A stretch of 64,000 nt of DNA from JBCCAG01 sp050331115 (GTDB lineage Bacteria; Cyanobacteriota; Cyanobacteriia; CAKZMO01), in the NCBI GenBank assembly GCA_050331115.1, contig JBHJHD010000085.1, positions 1 through 64,000 on the forward strand, given 5' to 3'. The notes under the pieces are model-generated. The model was not told where the DNA came from, did not search any database, and was given only the letters and a program-made list of their open reading frames with translations. Of this stretch, positions 34,918 to 43,060 are shown piece after piece; the stretch's first letter is position 1; each line of letters begins with the position of its first letter. The position numbers and the translations under genes were made by a program.

Positions 34918-35057
34918 GGTTACTCCTTAATCATTCCAAGATACAGCTGCTTGGAGGCTTCAGAGCTGCGTATCCGGAGAATAGGCCTGCCGATAGCTGC
35001 CTTAAGCGACCGGGCCAGCGCAACAGGTTTGAGGCAGCCGGCTGGCCCAAGCGGCAG

Positions 35058-35105
35058 AAAAAAAGGGCCTGCTGGCGCAGCGGTCTACGCTGTGCCAACA
35101 GGCCC
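35058..35105 (-). terminator. Intrinsic terminator after the cyn-hupE operon
   Basis: Read leftward: GGGCCTGTTGGCACAGC, a 7-base loop, GCTGCGCCAGCAGGCCC, then seven T residues. The stem is ~17 bp with two mismatches or G-U pairs. It stands 30 bp after the hupE stop and is the clearest terminator of the window. Confidence 0.93.
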
Positions 35106-35134
35106 CATACCCAGGTTCAAACTTGATGTGATGA

Positions 35135-35791
35135 TTAGCCCAGCACAACGCCAGACAAGAAAGCAGCGCCAGCTCCCGCTAGGGCAAATCCAGCAAACCG
35201 GAGACCGAGGGTTTGTTTACCCGAGGTCAGATGGTTAGCGACCCAGCAAGTCGCGGCGGCGATCGCCCCTTGAACGACAGCGAAGCCCAGCAGGTAGGCC
35301 ACCAGAGGCGTCATTTCAGCGCCAACCACTGCTTCCCCGTAGGCATAGCCATGGAACAGACCTGAGAGAGCGGCCAGCGCAGTAATGGTGACCGTTTGAG
35401 GGCGATGCTTTAGGGCTAGGATGCCGCCAAACATCAGCACCGATGCCGAAATTGTAAACTCGGGGGCAGGCAAATTTAGCCCGAGCAGATGCAGTCCGGT
35501 ACCGGCAAGGGAGGCCAGCACAAAGCTCACCGGAATCATCAGACCGCGGCCCACCGCCGCTGCTAATAGACCAGCAGCAATAACGAAGGCGAGGTGGTCT
35601 AGCCCGACGACAGGGTGACCCAGGCCGGACAGGAAACCCTCTACGGCGCTAGATGGCGTCTGGCCGCCAAAAGGATGGTGCGCCAGGGCTGGCGCTGCTA
35701 CCAGAAACCCTAGAGCGGCAATTAGGCTTATGCCGCCGATGCGAGCGGCCGCAGGCCTTAGCTCTTGATCAGTCAATCGCAAACGTAACAT
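35135..35791 (-). CDS. HupE/UreJ-family membrane protein
   Basis: 218 residues. N-terminal signal sequence ending at about APALAHHP, then six membrane helices. The first contains GHPVVGLDHLAFVIAAG, the HPxxGxDH-type motif conserved in HupE/UreJ nickel permeases, and a later one has LSGLFHGYAYGE. HupE/UreJ proteins carry nickel for hydrogenase or urease. Neither enzyme is encoded nearby; the gene instead follows cyanase by 40 bp and ends the operon at a strong terminator. Metal transport is family knowledge; why it sits with cyanase is open. Confidence 0.87.
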   Translation of the reverse strand: MLRLRLTDQELRPAAARIGGISLIAALGFLVAAPALAHHPFGGQTPSSAVEGFLSGLGHPVVGLDHLAFVIAAGLLAAAVGRGLMIPVSFVLASLAGTGLHLLGLNLPAPEFTISASVLMFGGILALKHRPQTVTITALAALSGLFHGYAYGEAVVGAEMTPLVAYLLGFAVVQGAIAAATCWVANHLTSGKQTLGLRFAGFALAGAGAAFLSGVVLG

Positions 35792-35831
35792 GGGCGTCCT
35801 CTTAGCAGATGAATGAAAAATTTACCGTGTG

Positions 35832-36275
35832 TTACCACTTCTTGTAAGGCAAGAATTTACCACACATAATAATCTTGACGCGATCGCCTTTGGGGTCCTC
35901 CTCCCGCTCCACGTCTACAGAAAAGTCGATGGCGCTCATGATGCCGTCGCCAAATTTCTCGTGAACAACGGTTTTGATGGGCGTGCCGTAGACCTGCATA
36001 ATCTCATAGAAGCGGTAGATCAGCGGGTCGGTGGGGATGACGGGGTCCAAGGAGCCTTTGACGGGGCATTCGGTCAAGGGTTCGATGAGGGAGGCGTCGG
36101 CGCCGATGGCTTCGACGATTTTGGTGGCTTCTTCTTCGGAGGCGCTGGCCTGGCGGTAGACGACGGAGGCGATCCAGACTTCGTCGCAGCCCACTTTGGC
36201 TTCGAGGTCGGCAAAGGTGAGTCCGGCGGCTTTTTTGGCGGCTAGGAGTTTTTCGGTGATTTCTGAAATTGGCAT
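35832..36275 (-). CDS. cynS: Cyanate hydratase (cyanase)
   Basis: 147 residues, the standard length. Cyanase converts cyanate and bicarbonate to ammonia and CO2. The N-terminal helix-turn-helix-like part (LAAKKAAGLTFADLEAKVG) and the C-terminal catalytic domain (YRFYEIMQVYGTPIKTVVHEKFGDGIMSAIDF) carry the catalytic Arg, Glu and Ser. It is downstream of the ABC transporter genes in the order A-B-D-S known from cyanate-transport operons, which fixes the likely transporter substrate. Confidence 0.97.
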   Translation of the reverse strand: MPISEITEKLLAAKKAAGLTFADLEAKVGCDEVWIASVVYRQASASEEEATKIVEAIGADASLIEPLTECPVKGSLDPVIPTDPLIYRFYEIMQVYGTPIKTVVHEKFGDGIMSAIDFSVDVEREEDPKGDRVKIIMCGKFLPYKKW

Positions 36276-36469
36276 GGTTCAATCCTCACTTTTTGATGTC
36301 TAGTTCAATTTGGTAGTTCAAACTTAATTAGAGTTTCCTGTGCGGAAAATTTCGGCTAAAGACGCTAGGTTTTGCTTTACCCCCCTCAATTCCCCTGCGT
36401 CTTACGGACACGCTTCGCGAAAGCAAAGGGGGAAGCCTTGGTCCTTGTCATCTCCGGAGACAGAGGCAT

Positions 36470-36546
36470 GTAGGTTGGGTTAGCGGCAGCGTAACCCAAC
36501 ACAGATATTGGCAGCGTTGGGTTTCATTGCATTCAACCCAACCTAC
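36470..36546. repeat. GTAGGTTGGGTT nested inverted repeat
   Basis: GTAGGTTGGGTT (36470-36481) and AACCCAACCTAC (36535-36546) are perfect 12-bp outer arms. Inside, GTTGGGTTA (36474-36482) also pairs with TAACCCAAC (36492-36500), and a third GTTGGGTTT copy lies at 36516-36524. Sequences of this GTAGGTTGGG type are dispersed repeats in many cyanobacteria. The right arm supplies the TAG stop of the cynD-like gene. The element may separate the transporter genes from cynS or terminate part of the transcription. Confidence 0.8.
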
Positions 36547-37433
36547 CCCCGGCCAATCCGCGCCTCCTCCACCGCCCGCGTCTCCCGGAACAGGTGGCTC
36601 TCCATCTCCGCCTTTAGCCCGTGATAGGCCGGATGCTGCTCAATGCTGTCGCGATCGCGAGGCCGGGGGAACGGCACCTCCAAAATCTCATCCACCCGCG
36701 CCGCCGGTCCCCGGGTCATCATCACGATGCGGTCTGAGAGCAGCAGCGCTTCGTCAATGCTGTGGGTAATCATGATCACCGTCTTGCGCTGCCGCTCCCA
36801 AATGCGCTCGATCTCCTCCTGCAGGAAGCCCCGCGTCAGAGCGTCCAGCGCCCCGAAAGGCTCATCCATCAGCAAAATCTGCGGGTCGATGGCCAGGGCG
36901 CGGGCAATGCCCACCCGCTGCCGCATGCCGCCGGATAGCTCATGGGGGTGCTTGCGCTCGGCCCCCTCTAGACCCACCAGCTGAATGTTTTCCTTAATCA
37001 GCCGCTTCATGCCCTTGCCGGACAGCTTGGGATGCACCGTCTCCACGGCAAAGCGGATGTTCTCCTCCACCGTCATCCAGGGCATGAGGGCGTAGTTCTG
37101 AAACACCATGCCCCGGTTTGGCCCCGGCCCGGTAATCGGGCTGCCGTTGAGCAAAATCTCGCCGCTGGTAATCGGCATCAGTCCCGCAACCATGCCCAGC
37201 AGCGTCGACTTGCCGCAGCCCGAGGGACCGATGATAGTCACAAAGGTGTTGGGCTCGATCTCCATGCTGATGTCTTCGATGGCGGTGAAGTCGCGGCTCG
37301 ACTTGCCAGACAGCTTATCCAAAAAGCCACTCTTACCGGGGAAGGTTTTGGTGACGCTGCGAATAGAAAGCTGGGAGGATGAGCCCTGGTCAACTTGATC
37401 AGTAACAGCGCCATTCACGGATGCTAAGCTCAT
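36543..37433 (-). CDS. cynD: Cyanate/nitrate-type ABC transporter, ATP-binding subunit
   Basis: 296 residues. Walker A IIGPSGCGKSTLL, Q-loop MVFQNYALMPW, signature LSGGMRQRVGIARAL, Walker B ILLMDEPFGALD and switch His in ITHSIDEAL. It belongs to the NrtD/CmpD/TauB/SsuB group. No C-terminal substrate-binding-like domain is fused, unlike NrtC. It overlaps the permease gene by 4 bp (ATGA). The symbol rests on cynS in the same operon; nitrate or bicarbonate transport cannot be excluded by sequence alone. Confidence 0.85.
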   Translation of the reverse strand: MSLASVNGAVTDQVDQGSSSQLSIRSVTKTFPGKSGFLDKLSGKSSRDFTAIEDISMEIEPNTFVTIIGPSGCGKSTLLGMVAGLMPITSGEILLNGSPITGPGPNRGMVFQNYALMPWMTVEENIRFAVETVHPKLSGKGMKRLIKENIQLVGLEGAERKHPHELSGGMRQRVGIARALAIDPQILLMDEPFGALDALTRGFLQEEIERIWERQRKTVIMITHSIDEALLLSDRIVMMTRGPAARVDEILEVPFPRPRDRDSIEQHPAYHGLKAEMESHLFRETRAVEEARIGRG

Positions 37434-38263
37434 GAGTTTCGACCAAACGCAACAACTTTTTCCAATACTGCGAAGATGGTGTCGAGGATTAGCCCCACCA
37501 GACCAATGATGAAGATCGCCACCAGGATATTGGGGATAGAGAGGTTATTCCACTCGTTCCAAATGAAGTATCCCAGCCCCGTCCCTAGCAGCATCTCCGC
37601 CGCCACAATCACCAGCCAGGCGATGCCCATGCTGATGCGCAGACCCGAGACGATGTTGGGCAACGCCGCCGGAATGATTACCTTAAAGATGGTGCGCAGG
37701 CGGGAGGCCCCCAGGGTGTTGGCCACGTCTAGGTAGTCCTTATCCACGTTGGCCACCCCGAAGGCGGTGTTGATTAGGGTGGGCCAGATGCTGGAGATGA
37801 AGATGATGAACACCCCCGTCTGCTCCGAGTCCCGGAGGATGTAGAGGCCCAGGGGCAGCCACGCCAGGGGAGACACCGGCTTCAGGAGCTGAATGTAGGG
37901 GTTAAACCCTTTGCGGGCCACGGGAGACATGCCGATCAGAATCCCCAGGGGGACGGCAATTACCGATGCCAAGATATACCCGATCGCCACCCGCCTGAGG
38001 CTGATGAGCAAGTTCCAGCCGATGCCCAAGTCGTTGGGGCCATTGTCGAAAAAGGGATGGGTGATCCACCACCAAAACTCCTTCAGGGTTTCGCTGGCGG
38101 TGGGCATGCCCTTTGAGAACCAGCCCGCCCGCGCCCCAATCTCCCAAAAGCCCAGGAAGAGCACCAGGGACAGGATAAACAGTCCGACGGCTTTGACATT
38201 CTCGTTCAGCCAAGGGGAGTCGTCCTTCTCAGGGGTCAGGGGTGTTGCACTTGTAATGGTCAT
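37430..38263 (-). CDS. cynB: Cyanate/nitrate-type ABC transporter, permease
   Basis: 277 residues, six membrane helices. The permease EAA loop is around FGVANVDKDYLDVANTLGASRLRTIFKVIIPAALPNI, typical of the NrtB/CmpB family. A cytoplasmic ~25-residue N-tail precedes the first helix AVGLFILSLVLFLGFWEIG. A strong ribosome-binding site (GGGAGGAC) stands before ATG 38263. Spacing to the upstream substrate-binding gene is 9 bp. Confidence 0.87.
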   Translation of the reverse strand: MTITSATPLTPEKDDSPWLNENVKAVGLFILSLVLFLGFWEIGARAGWFSKGMPTASETLKEFWWWITHPFFDNGPNDLGIGWNLLISLRRVAIGYILASVIAVPLGILIGMSPVARKGFNPYIQLLKPVSPLAWLPLGLYILRDSEQTGVFIIFISSIWPTLINTAFGVANVDKDYLDVANTLGASRLRTIFKVIIPAALPNIVSGLRISMGIAWLVIVAAEMLLGTGLGYFIWNEWNNLSIPNILVAIFIIGLVGLILDTIFAVLEKVVAFGRNS

Positions 38264-38272
38264 ATGTCCTCC

Positions 38273-39919
38273 CTACACGCCGTACTCTTCAATTTGCTTG
38301 TCGATATACTCGCCCGGCGTCTCCGGGTCGAAGCTGTCGAACTTGAGGTCTTCGGAGCGGTAGATTTCATCGGGCGGGGTTTGGCCCAGCTCTTCGGCCA
38401 GCTCACGGGCGAGGTCCGTCAAGAAGATCTCCTGGCCTACGTCGTCGTAGCCCCGCTCGGGAATAATATCCGCCGACTTGCCGTCCCCCTGCAGGTCCCA
38501 GCGCACCAGCTGCGAGGAGATCCAGTTGGCGAAGCTCTGCCAGGGGTAGGGGTCGAAGTCGATGCGGTCGGGGACGTCTAGGGTATTGCCCTGGCCGTCC
38601 TCAAAGTTGCCGGTGAGCACCGCTTCCACCACCTCCACGGGCTGGTTCAAGAAGGCCCGCTCGGAAATGGCCTTGGCAATCTCGGGCCGGTTGGCGGGGT
38701 CGCGGGCATAGCCTGCCGCCTCGATGATGGACTTGTTCAACGCCCGGAAGGTGTTGGGGTTGTCGCTAATCCACTGGTCGCTGGCGGCAAAGGCGCAGCA
38801 GGGGTGGCCGGGCCACAGCTCCTTGGTAATTAGGTGAATGAAGCCCTCGCCTTCGTAAACCGCCCGCTGATTGAAGGGGTCGGGCATTAGGTAGGCGTCG
38901 ATGTCGCCCGCCACCATTTGGGCGATGCTGTCCGGCGGCGGCACGGGGCGAATCTGCACGTCCACGTCGGGGTCTAGTCCACCCGTGGCCAGGTAGTAGC
39001 GCAGCAGCAGGTTGTGCATGGAGTAGGGGAAGGGCACTCCCATAACGAAGCCCTTGAAGTCGGCGGGGCCGTTCACCTTGCCCAAGTGGCGGTTGGCGAC
39101 GGTAATCGCCTGACCGTTGATGTTTTCGATGCTGGCCAGCTTGACGCCAAAGGCGGCGGACCCCAGCCCCAGGGTCATGGCAATGGGCATGGGGGCCAGC
39201 ATGTGGTAAGCGTCCAGCTCGCCAGCGATCGCTGAATCCCGCACCGCACCCCAGCTGGGCATCTTCACCACCTCGGCGTTGAAGCCGTACTTTTGGTAGA
39301 AGCCCAGCGGCTCGGACATGATGATCGGCGTGGCGCAGGTGATGGGAATAAAGCCAATTCGCAGGTCAGTTTTCTCCAGTCCCTCAGCGGAGACCGGCTC
39401 ATCCCCCCCCGCTTCAGCCACCGGCTCCTCGCCCCCGCAGGACGCAAGGCTTACCAGGGCCGCCCCCACCGCCAGGTTGCGCAGAAACTCGCGTCGGGTG
39501 TGCTGACCGTTGCGAATGGAGTCGGCGAAGAACAGCCCCGCCTGGGGGCCAAAGGCGGCGGCAAAGGCATTTTCCAGCCCGCCCGCCTGACGACACAAGT
39601 CCAAAATCAGCTTCTCGCGCTTAGGGCTGCCTCGGCCTACGGTTTTGAGGAACAGCGTTTTGCGCAGCTCGTGGGCGTTGACGGAATCGGCGGCCCGCAG
39701 CTGGTTATCTTTGTACAGCCCCATCTTCACCAGGTCGTCCACCATGTCCACTGGGTCCTGGGGCATGGTCTGCATGAACTCCCAGTGGTCGCGGGTGAAG
39801 TGGGTGCCGCCGCAGATGACGCACTTGAGCTGCAGATCGGAGAGCTCACCGCGATCGCAGTCTAAGTTTTTCCATCGCTGGGCCGACGCCGCTGAAAAAT
39901 TTGTCGCTGTAAAAACCAT
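38273..39919 (-). CDS. cynA: Substrate-binding protein with long N-terminal extension and internal Tat-lipoprotein signal
   Basis: 548 residues. From ~residue 180 on it is a NrtA/CmpA/CynA-type binding protein (LRIGFIPITCATPIIMSEPLGFYQKYG, PYSMHNLLLRYYLATGGLDPD, MVAGDIDAYLMPDPFNQRAVY). Just before lies a Tat-like signal, TRREFLRNLAVGAALVSLASC, with the twin Arg at 142-143 and a lipobox Cys at 161. The first 140 residues are a separate domain with CVICGG at 33-38 and charged helices (PVDMVDDLVKMGLYKDNQ, PKREKLILDLCRQAGG). A signal peptide in the middle of a protein is odd. The frame is intact and no ATG close to the signal gives a normal precursor, so either the extension is real or translation starts internally. 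Confidence 0.82.
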   Translation of the reverse strand: MVFTATNFSAASAQRWKNLDCDRGELSDLQLKCVICGGTHFTRDHWEFMQTMPQDPVDMVDDLVKMGLYKDNQLRAADSVNAHELRKTLFLKTVGRGSPKREKLILDLCRQAGGLENAFAAAFGPQAGLFFADSIRNGQHTRREFLRNLAVGAALVSLASCGGEEPVAEAGGDEPVSAEGLEKTDLRIGFIPITCATPIIMSEPLGFYQKYGFNAEVVKMPSWGAVRDSAIAGELDAYHMLAPMPIAMTLGLGSAAFGVKLASIENINGQAITVANRHLGKVNGPADFKGFVMGVPFPYSMHNLLLRYYLATGGLDPDVDVQIRPVPPPDSIAQMVAGDIDAYLMPDPFNQRAVYEGEGFIHLITKELWPGHPCCAFAASDQWISDNPNTFRALNKSIIEAAGYARDPANRPEIAKAISERAFLNQPVEVVEAVLTGNFEDGQGNTLDVPDRIDFDPYPWQSFANWISSQLVRWDLQGDGKSADIIPERGYDDVGQEIFLTDLARELAEELGQTPPDEIYRSEDLKFDSFDPETPGEYIDKQIEEYGV

Positions 39920-40089
39920 AGTTTCTGTTACCTAAGTGCCGTTGTAAAACTCGGCCTACCCTCAGTTCTTAAGCTAACGAGCGTATTGCTCTGTAAGATA
40001 TCAAGGATTAGCTAAGATCGCATTGGAGAATTTTTAGAACATGGGTAGGACTTTCTTTTGCAGTTATTTTTTCCAGGCAAAGTTGAGGG

Positions 40090-40902
40090 CTAATTCGTCA
40101 CTTTCGCTACAGATCCCTGCCGCCACGCCTGGGGCGAGACGCCGTGAAACTTGCGAAACTGCCGGGTGAAATACCCCGCATCGCTGTAGCCCGAAGACTC
40201 GGCAATTTGCCGCACGCTCTGGGCCGAGCCTGAGAGCAGCGACCTGGCCTGAGCCATGCGCCGCTCAATAATCCAGCGCTTCACCGAGCGGCCCGTCTGC
40301 TCCTGCACCAGACTGGTGAGGTAGGCCGGAGAGTAGCCCGCCTCCTGGGCCACGTCGCTGAGGTTGATAGGCTGTCGGTAGCGGCTTTCGATGAAGTGGA
40401 AGACGGTGGCCAGCTTGGGACAGTCTGGGAAAATAGAGCTGGGCCGGGGCAGCTTAGTGCGTTTCGCTACTCTAGGGATACTGGCGGAAGGCGTCTCTGA
40501 AGCTGGCGTGTAATACGATCGAGACAGCTCCTCCTGTCGCTTTAACCTAACGTTGATGGCTGCTAAGAACTGCTCCACGGTGCAGGGCTTTGTCAGGTAG
40601 TCATCCGCCCCTAACTCCATCCCCCGCCGTAGGTCGGCCATGGTCACCTTGGCAGTGAGAAAAATTAATGGAATCGCTGCCGTGTGCTGCGATCGCCTCA
40701 GGGCTGAAAGCACCGCATAGCCGTCGATGTCGGGCATCATGATGTCGCACACCACTAGGTCTGGATGCTGGGCTTGAGCGATCACCACCCCCTCACCGCC
40801 GCCGCTGGCTTCCAATGCTTGAAAGCCCTCAAACGCCAAACACTTTAGGAAAATGCTGCGGGTTTGGTCCTCATCTTCAATGATTAATACCGTCTTCATC
40901 AC
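40090..40902 (-). CDS. Response regulator with AraC-type DNA-binding domain
   Basis: 270 residues. REC domain (2-120): acidic pair EDED, phosphoacceptor Asp in VVCDIMMPDIDG and Lys in YLTKPC. Linker ~125-160. AraC/XylS double helix-turn-helix (165-262): INLSDVAQEAGYSPAYLTSLVQEQTGRS and SVRQIAESSGYSDAGYFTRQFRKFHGVSP. It is a transcription factor controlled by phosphorylation, and is divergent from a PAS histidine kinase gene 183 bp away, almost surely its partner. It lies between the cyn and ptx operons and could regulate either (inference). Confidence 0.92.
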   Translation of the reverse strand: MMKTVLIIEDEDQTRSIFLKCLAFEGFQALEASGGGEGVVIAQAQHPDLVVCDIMMPDIDGYAVLSALRRSQHTAAIPLIFLTAKVTMADLRRGMELGADDYLTKPCTVEQFLAAINVRLKRQEELSRSYYTPASETPSASIPRVAKRTKLPRPSSIFPDCPKLATVFHFIESRYRQPINLSDVAQEAGYSPAYLTSLVQEQTGRSVKRWIIERRMAQARSLLSGSAQSVRQIAESSGYSDAGYFTRQFRKFHGVSPQAWRQGSVAKVTN

Positions 40903-41085
40903 AGGGATTTAGGCCTACTTAATGACAACAAGATCGCATTCCCGCAAGCGTTTTTTGATATAAACCATTGCGGCACTGCGACGCGCTGTAGGCCAACACG
41001 TCTTCTCTTCTTAATTGCTAAATTACATCTTTGTGGTGTACTACAATACAGTTACCGCTCTCGTTTTAGAAATAGCCTATGGCTT

Positions 41086-42339
41086 ATGAGCGGCTCTTCA
41101 AACCATTTTTCCCTATTGCCAAACCAGGCACCAGACCAAGCGTTAAAGCAGCTGCGCCGCCAGCATCAGCTGATCCTCAACGCTGTTGGCGAAGGGGTTT
41201 ATGGGCTAGATCTAGAGGGCAACGTCACCTTCGTCAACCCGGCGGCGGCGGCGATGATCGACTGGCCCATAGATGAACTAATCGGCAAATCGATGCACCG
41301 GGTGCTGCATCACTCCCACGCCGACAAGACTCCCTACCCCAGGGAAAACTGCCCTATCTACGCCGCCTTCCAGGACGGCAGCGTGCACCGGGTAACGGGT
41401 GAAGTTTTTTGGCGCAAGGACGGCAGCAGCTTTCCAGTAGAGTATATCAGCACACCGATGCGCGACGAAGCGGGCCAGCTGATCGGCGCGGTGGTCACCT
41501 TTCGCTATATTACCCAGCGGCGCTGGGCCGAGCAGGTGCAGCAGCAGGCCAACGAAGCGCTAGAGGAAAAGGTGAAGGAGCGGACGGCGCGGCTGCAGCA
41601 GGCCAACCAAAAGCTGCTGGAGCTGAGCGAGATGCGATCGCGCTTCGTCTCCATGGTGTGCCACGAGTTTCGCAACCCGCTCAACAATATCGCCCTGTCG
41701 GTCTCCTCTCTCAACCGCTACGACGCCCAGCTCCAGCCCCAGGAAAAGGCCGACTACCTGCGCAATATTGTCACCAACGTCGATCGCATGACCCAGATGA
41801 TCGACGACATTTTGACCATTGGCAAAATCGAGGCCAACCGCGTAGCGGTCAGCCCCGAGCCCGTGGATTTGGTCGCGTTTTGCCAACGGCTGCTGAGGGA
41901 ACAGGAATACCGCAGACCCCAAAACCCCATTCGGCTTTCCTGCCGCAGCCGTCAGCTCGTGGTTTCCCTAGACGAGCGGCTGCTGTGGTCGATTTTGACC
42001 AACCTGCTCTCCAACACCATTCGCTACACGCCCAAGGATGGGGCGATCGCCCTAAAGCTGGCCAAGCGGCAGCGGCAGGTGGTCATTCAGGTCAAAGACG
42101 AGGGTATCGGCATTTCCCCAGAAGACCAGCGCCACCTGTTTGAGCCATTTCACCGGGGCCGCAACGTCAGCAACATTCCCGGTACGGGCCTAGGGCTGAG
42201 CATCGTGAAGCAGTTTGTGGACCTGCTGCAGGGGACCGTTGAGGTGACGAGCCAGCTGGGACAGGGCACGACGTTTACGGTGCGATTTCCCGCATCACTG
42301 GAGTCGCCTAACCTTCTGAGGCCCGCGGCGCAGACTTAA
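41086..42339 (+). CDS. PAS-domain sensor histidine kinase
   Basis: 417 residues. PAS domain (residues ~25-140, NAVGEGVYGLDLEGNVTFVNPAA, then FWRKDGSSFPVEYISTPM) with PAC; a coiled coil (~145-190); HisKA with phosphoacceptor His in MVCHEFRNPLNNIA; and HATPase with N box LLSNTIRYT, G1 VKDEGIGI and G2 GTGLGLSIV. No membrane segment, so a soluble kinase sensing a cytoplasmic signal. Paired with the divergent AraC-type regulator. Its 3' end overlaps the convergent CDGSH gene by 32 bp. Confidence 0.93.
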   Translation: MSGSSNHFSLLPNQAPDQALKQLRRQHQLILNAVGEGVYGLDLEGNVTFVNPAAAAMIDWPIDELIGKSMHRVLHHSHADKTPYPRENCPIYAAFQDGSVHRVTGEVFWRKDGSSFPVEYISTPMRDEAGQLIGAVVTFRYITQRRWAEQVQQQANEALEEKVKERTARLQQANQKLLELSEMRSRFVSMVCHEFRNPLNNIALSVSSLNRYDAQLQPQEKADYLRNIVTNVDRMTQMIDDILTIGKIEANRVAVSPEPVDLVAFCQRLLREQEYRRPQNPIRLSCRSRQLVVSLDERLLWSILTNLLSNTIRYTPKDGAIALKLAKRQRQVVIQVKDEGIGISPEDQRHLFEPFHRGRNVSNIPGTGLGLSIVKQFVDLLQGTVEVTSQLGQGTTFTVRFPASLESPNLLRPAAQT

Positions 42340-42517
42340 AACCAAGCTCGTTGTGCATGCCGGTACAGAAGGGCTGCTTGGTTGAGCCACCGCAGCGGCA
42401 AAGGGCGATGGTCGCCTGGTCTGCCGGGAAGCTGTTGCCTTCAGCATCGACAAGGTCGATATCGCCTTTCACCAGAAAAGGTCCATTGTCTTTCACGGTA
42501 ACGGTAACGTCAGCCAT
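42308..42517 (-). CDS. CDGSH-type iron-sulfur protein
   Basis: 69 residues. CDGSH core with the 2Fe-2S ligands Cys-x-Cys-x9-Cys-x3-His in CRCGGSTKQPFCTGMH. The hallmark CDGSH residues after the third Cys are here C-T-G-M-H, so the Asp and Ser are replaced, although all four cluster ligands are kept. It probably binds a redox-active or transferable cluster. Its last ten codons overlap the 3' end of the histidine kinase on the other strand. Confidence 0.88.
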   Translation of the reverse strand: MADVTVTVKDNGPFLVKGDIDLVDAEGNSFPADQATIALCRCGGSTKQPFCTGMHNELGFKSAPRASEG

Positions 42518-42701
42518 TTTAATTAATCTCCTGTTGAAATATAGTCTGTTAGCTACGGTATACCCGTCGAGCTTGCCTTATTGAAGCTAGCGCTGTCTAC
42601 CAGAAAGTTGCCCTTTTGAAGTGCTCAAATCCTGAGTCTATCTTGCTGTAGCGCTAAACCCGCTCCGCCAGCAGGTGCCAGTGCCAAGAGTTTAACTTGT
42701 T

Positions 42702-43060
42702 ATGAACCTGGTCAACGAGCCGGCGCTGCTCAGCTTGCCCCTGTCGATTGTAGCGGCGAAAAACACCACGCCTCACCCGGTGCTCTTTACCCTCAGCCGC
42801 AGCCTAATCACCCTGCTGTGGGTCGTTCCGGACCTAGTTTGGGGGCTGATTTTCATCATCGTGGTGGGGCTATCCTGGCCATCACGGTGGACGCGATGGG
42901 GTTCTGCGGCAAGTTCTTTGCAGAGCGGATTGAGGAGGTGGAGCTGTCGACCTCGATGCAGCTGCTGCGCTACGACGAGGCCCTGATGGTGATTATTGTG
43001 ATTTTTGCGGTGGTGCTGGTGGAGCAGGTGTCTAGCCTGGTGCGGAAGGCGATTATTTAG
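42702..43060 (+). pseudogene. Decayed PhnE/PtxC-type phosphonate or phosphite permease
   Basis: The text from 42740 (LPLSIVAAKNTTPHPVLFTL and VVPDLVWGLIFIIVVGL) matches the intact permease at 44053-44862 (LPLCLFAARNTTPHPILF). The frame then shifts near 42870-42880, continuing as ILAITVDAMGFCGKFFAERIE (counterpart LALGLHSVGMLGKFYAESIE). About 60 residues of the family's middle are then missing before the normal C-terminal text LLRYDEALMVIIVIFAVVLVEQVSSLVRK. The first ~70 residues are also lost. It lies on the opposite strand and abuts the ptxD stop. Confidence 0.8.

Noticed and set aside
35792..35831. Nickel or cobalamin riboswitch before hupE
   Set aside because: The gap to cynS is only 40 bp, far too short for either element.
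36543..39919. Assignment as a nitrate (nrt) or bicarbonate (cmp) transporter
   Set aside because: No nrtC-type fused ATPase and no nitrate reductase genes are nearby, while cynS follows directly. Substrate choice from sequence alone still remains uncertain.
39983..39996. NtcA site ahead of the cynA-like gene (GTAN8TAA)
   Set aside because: One base off the consensus, and no TAN3T at the right distance on the leftward strand. Too weak to list as a feature.
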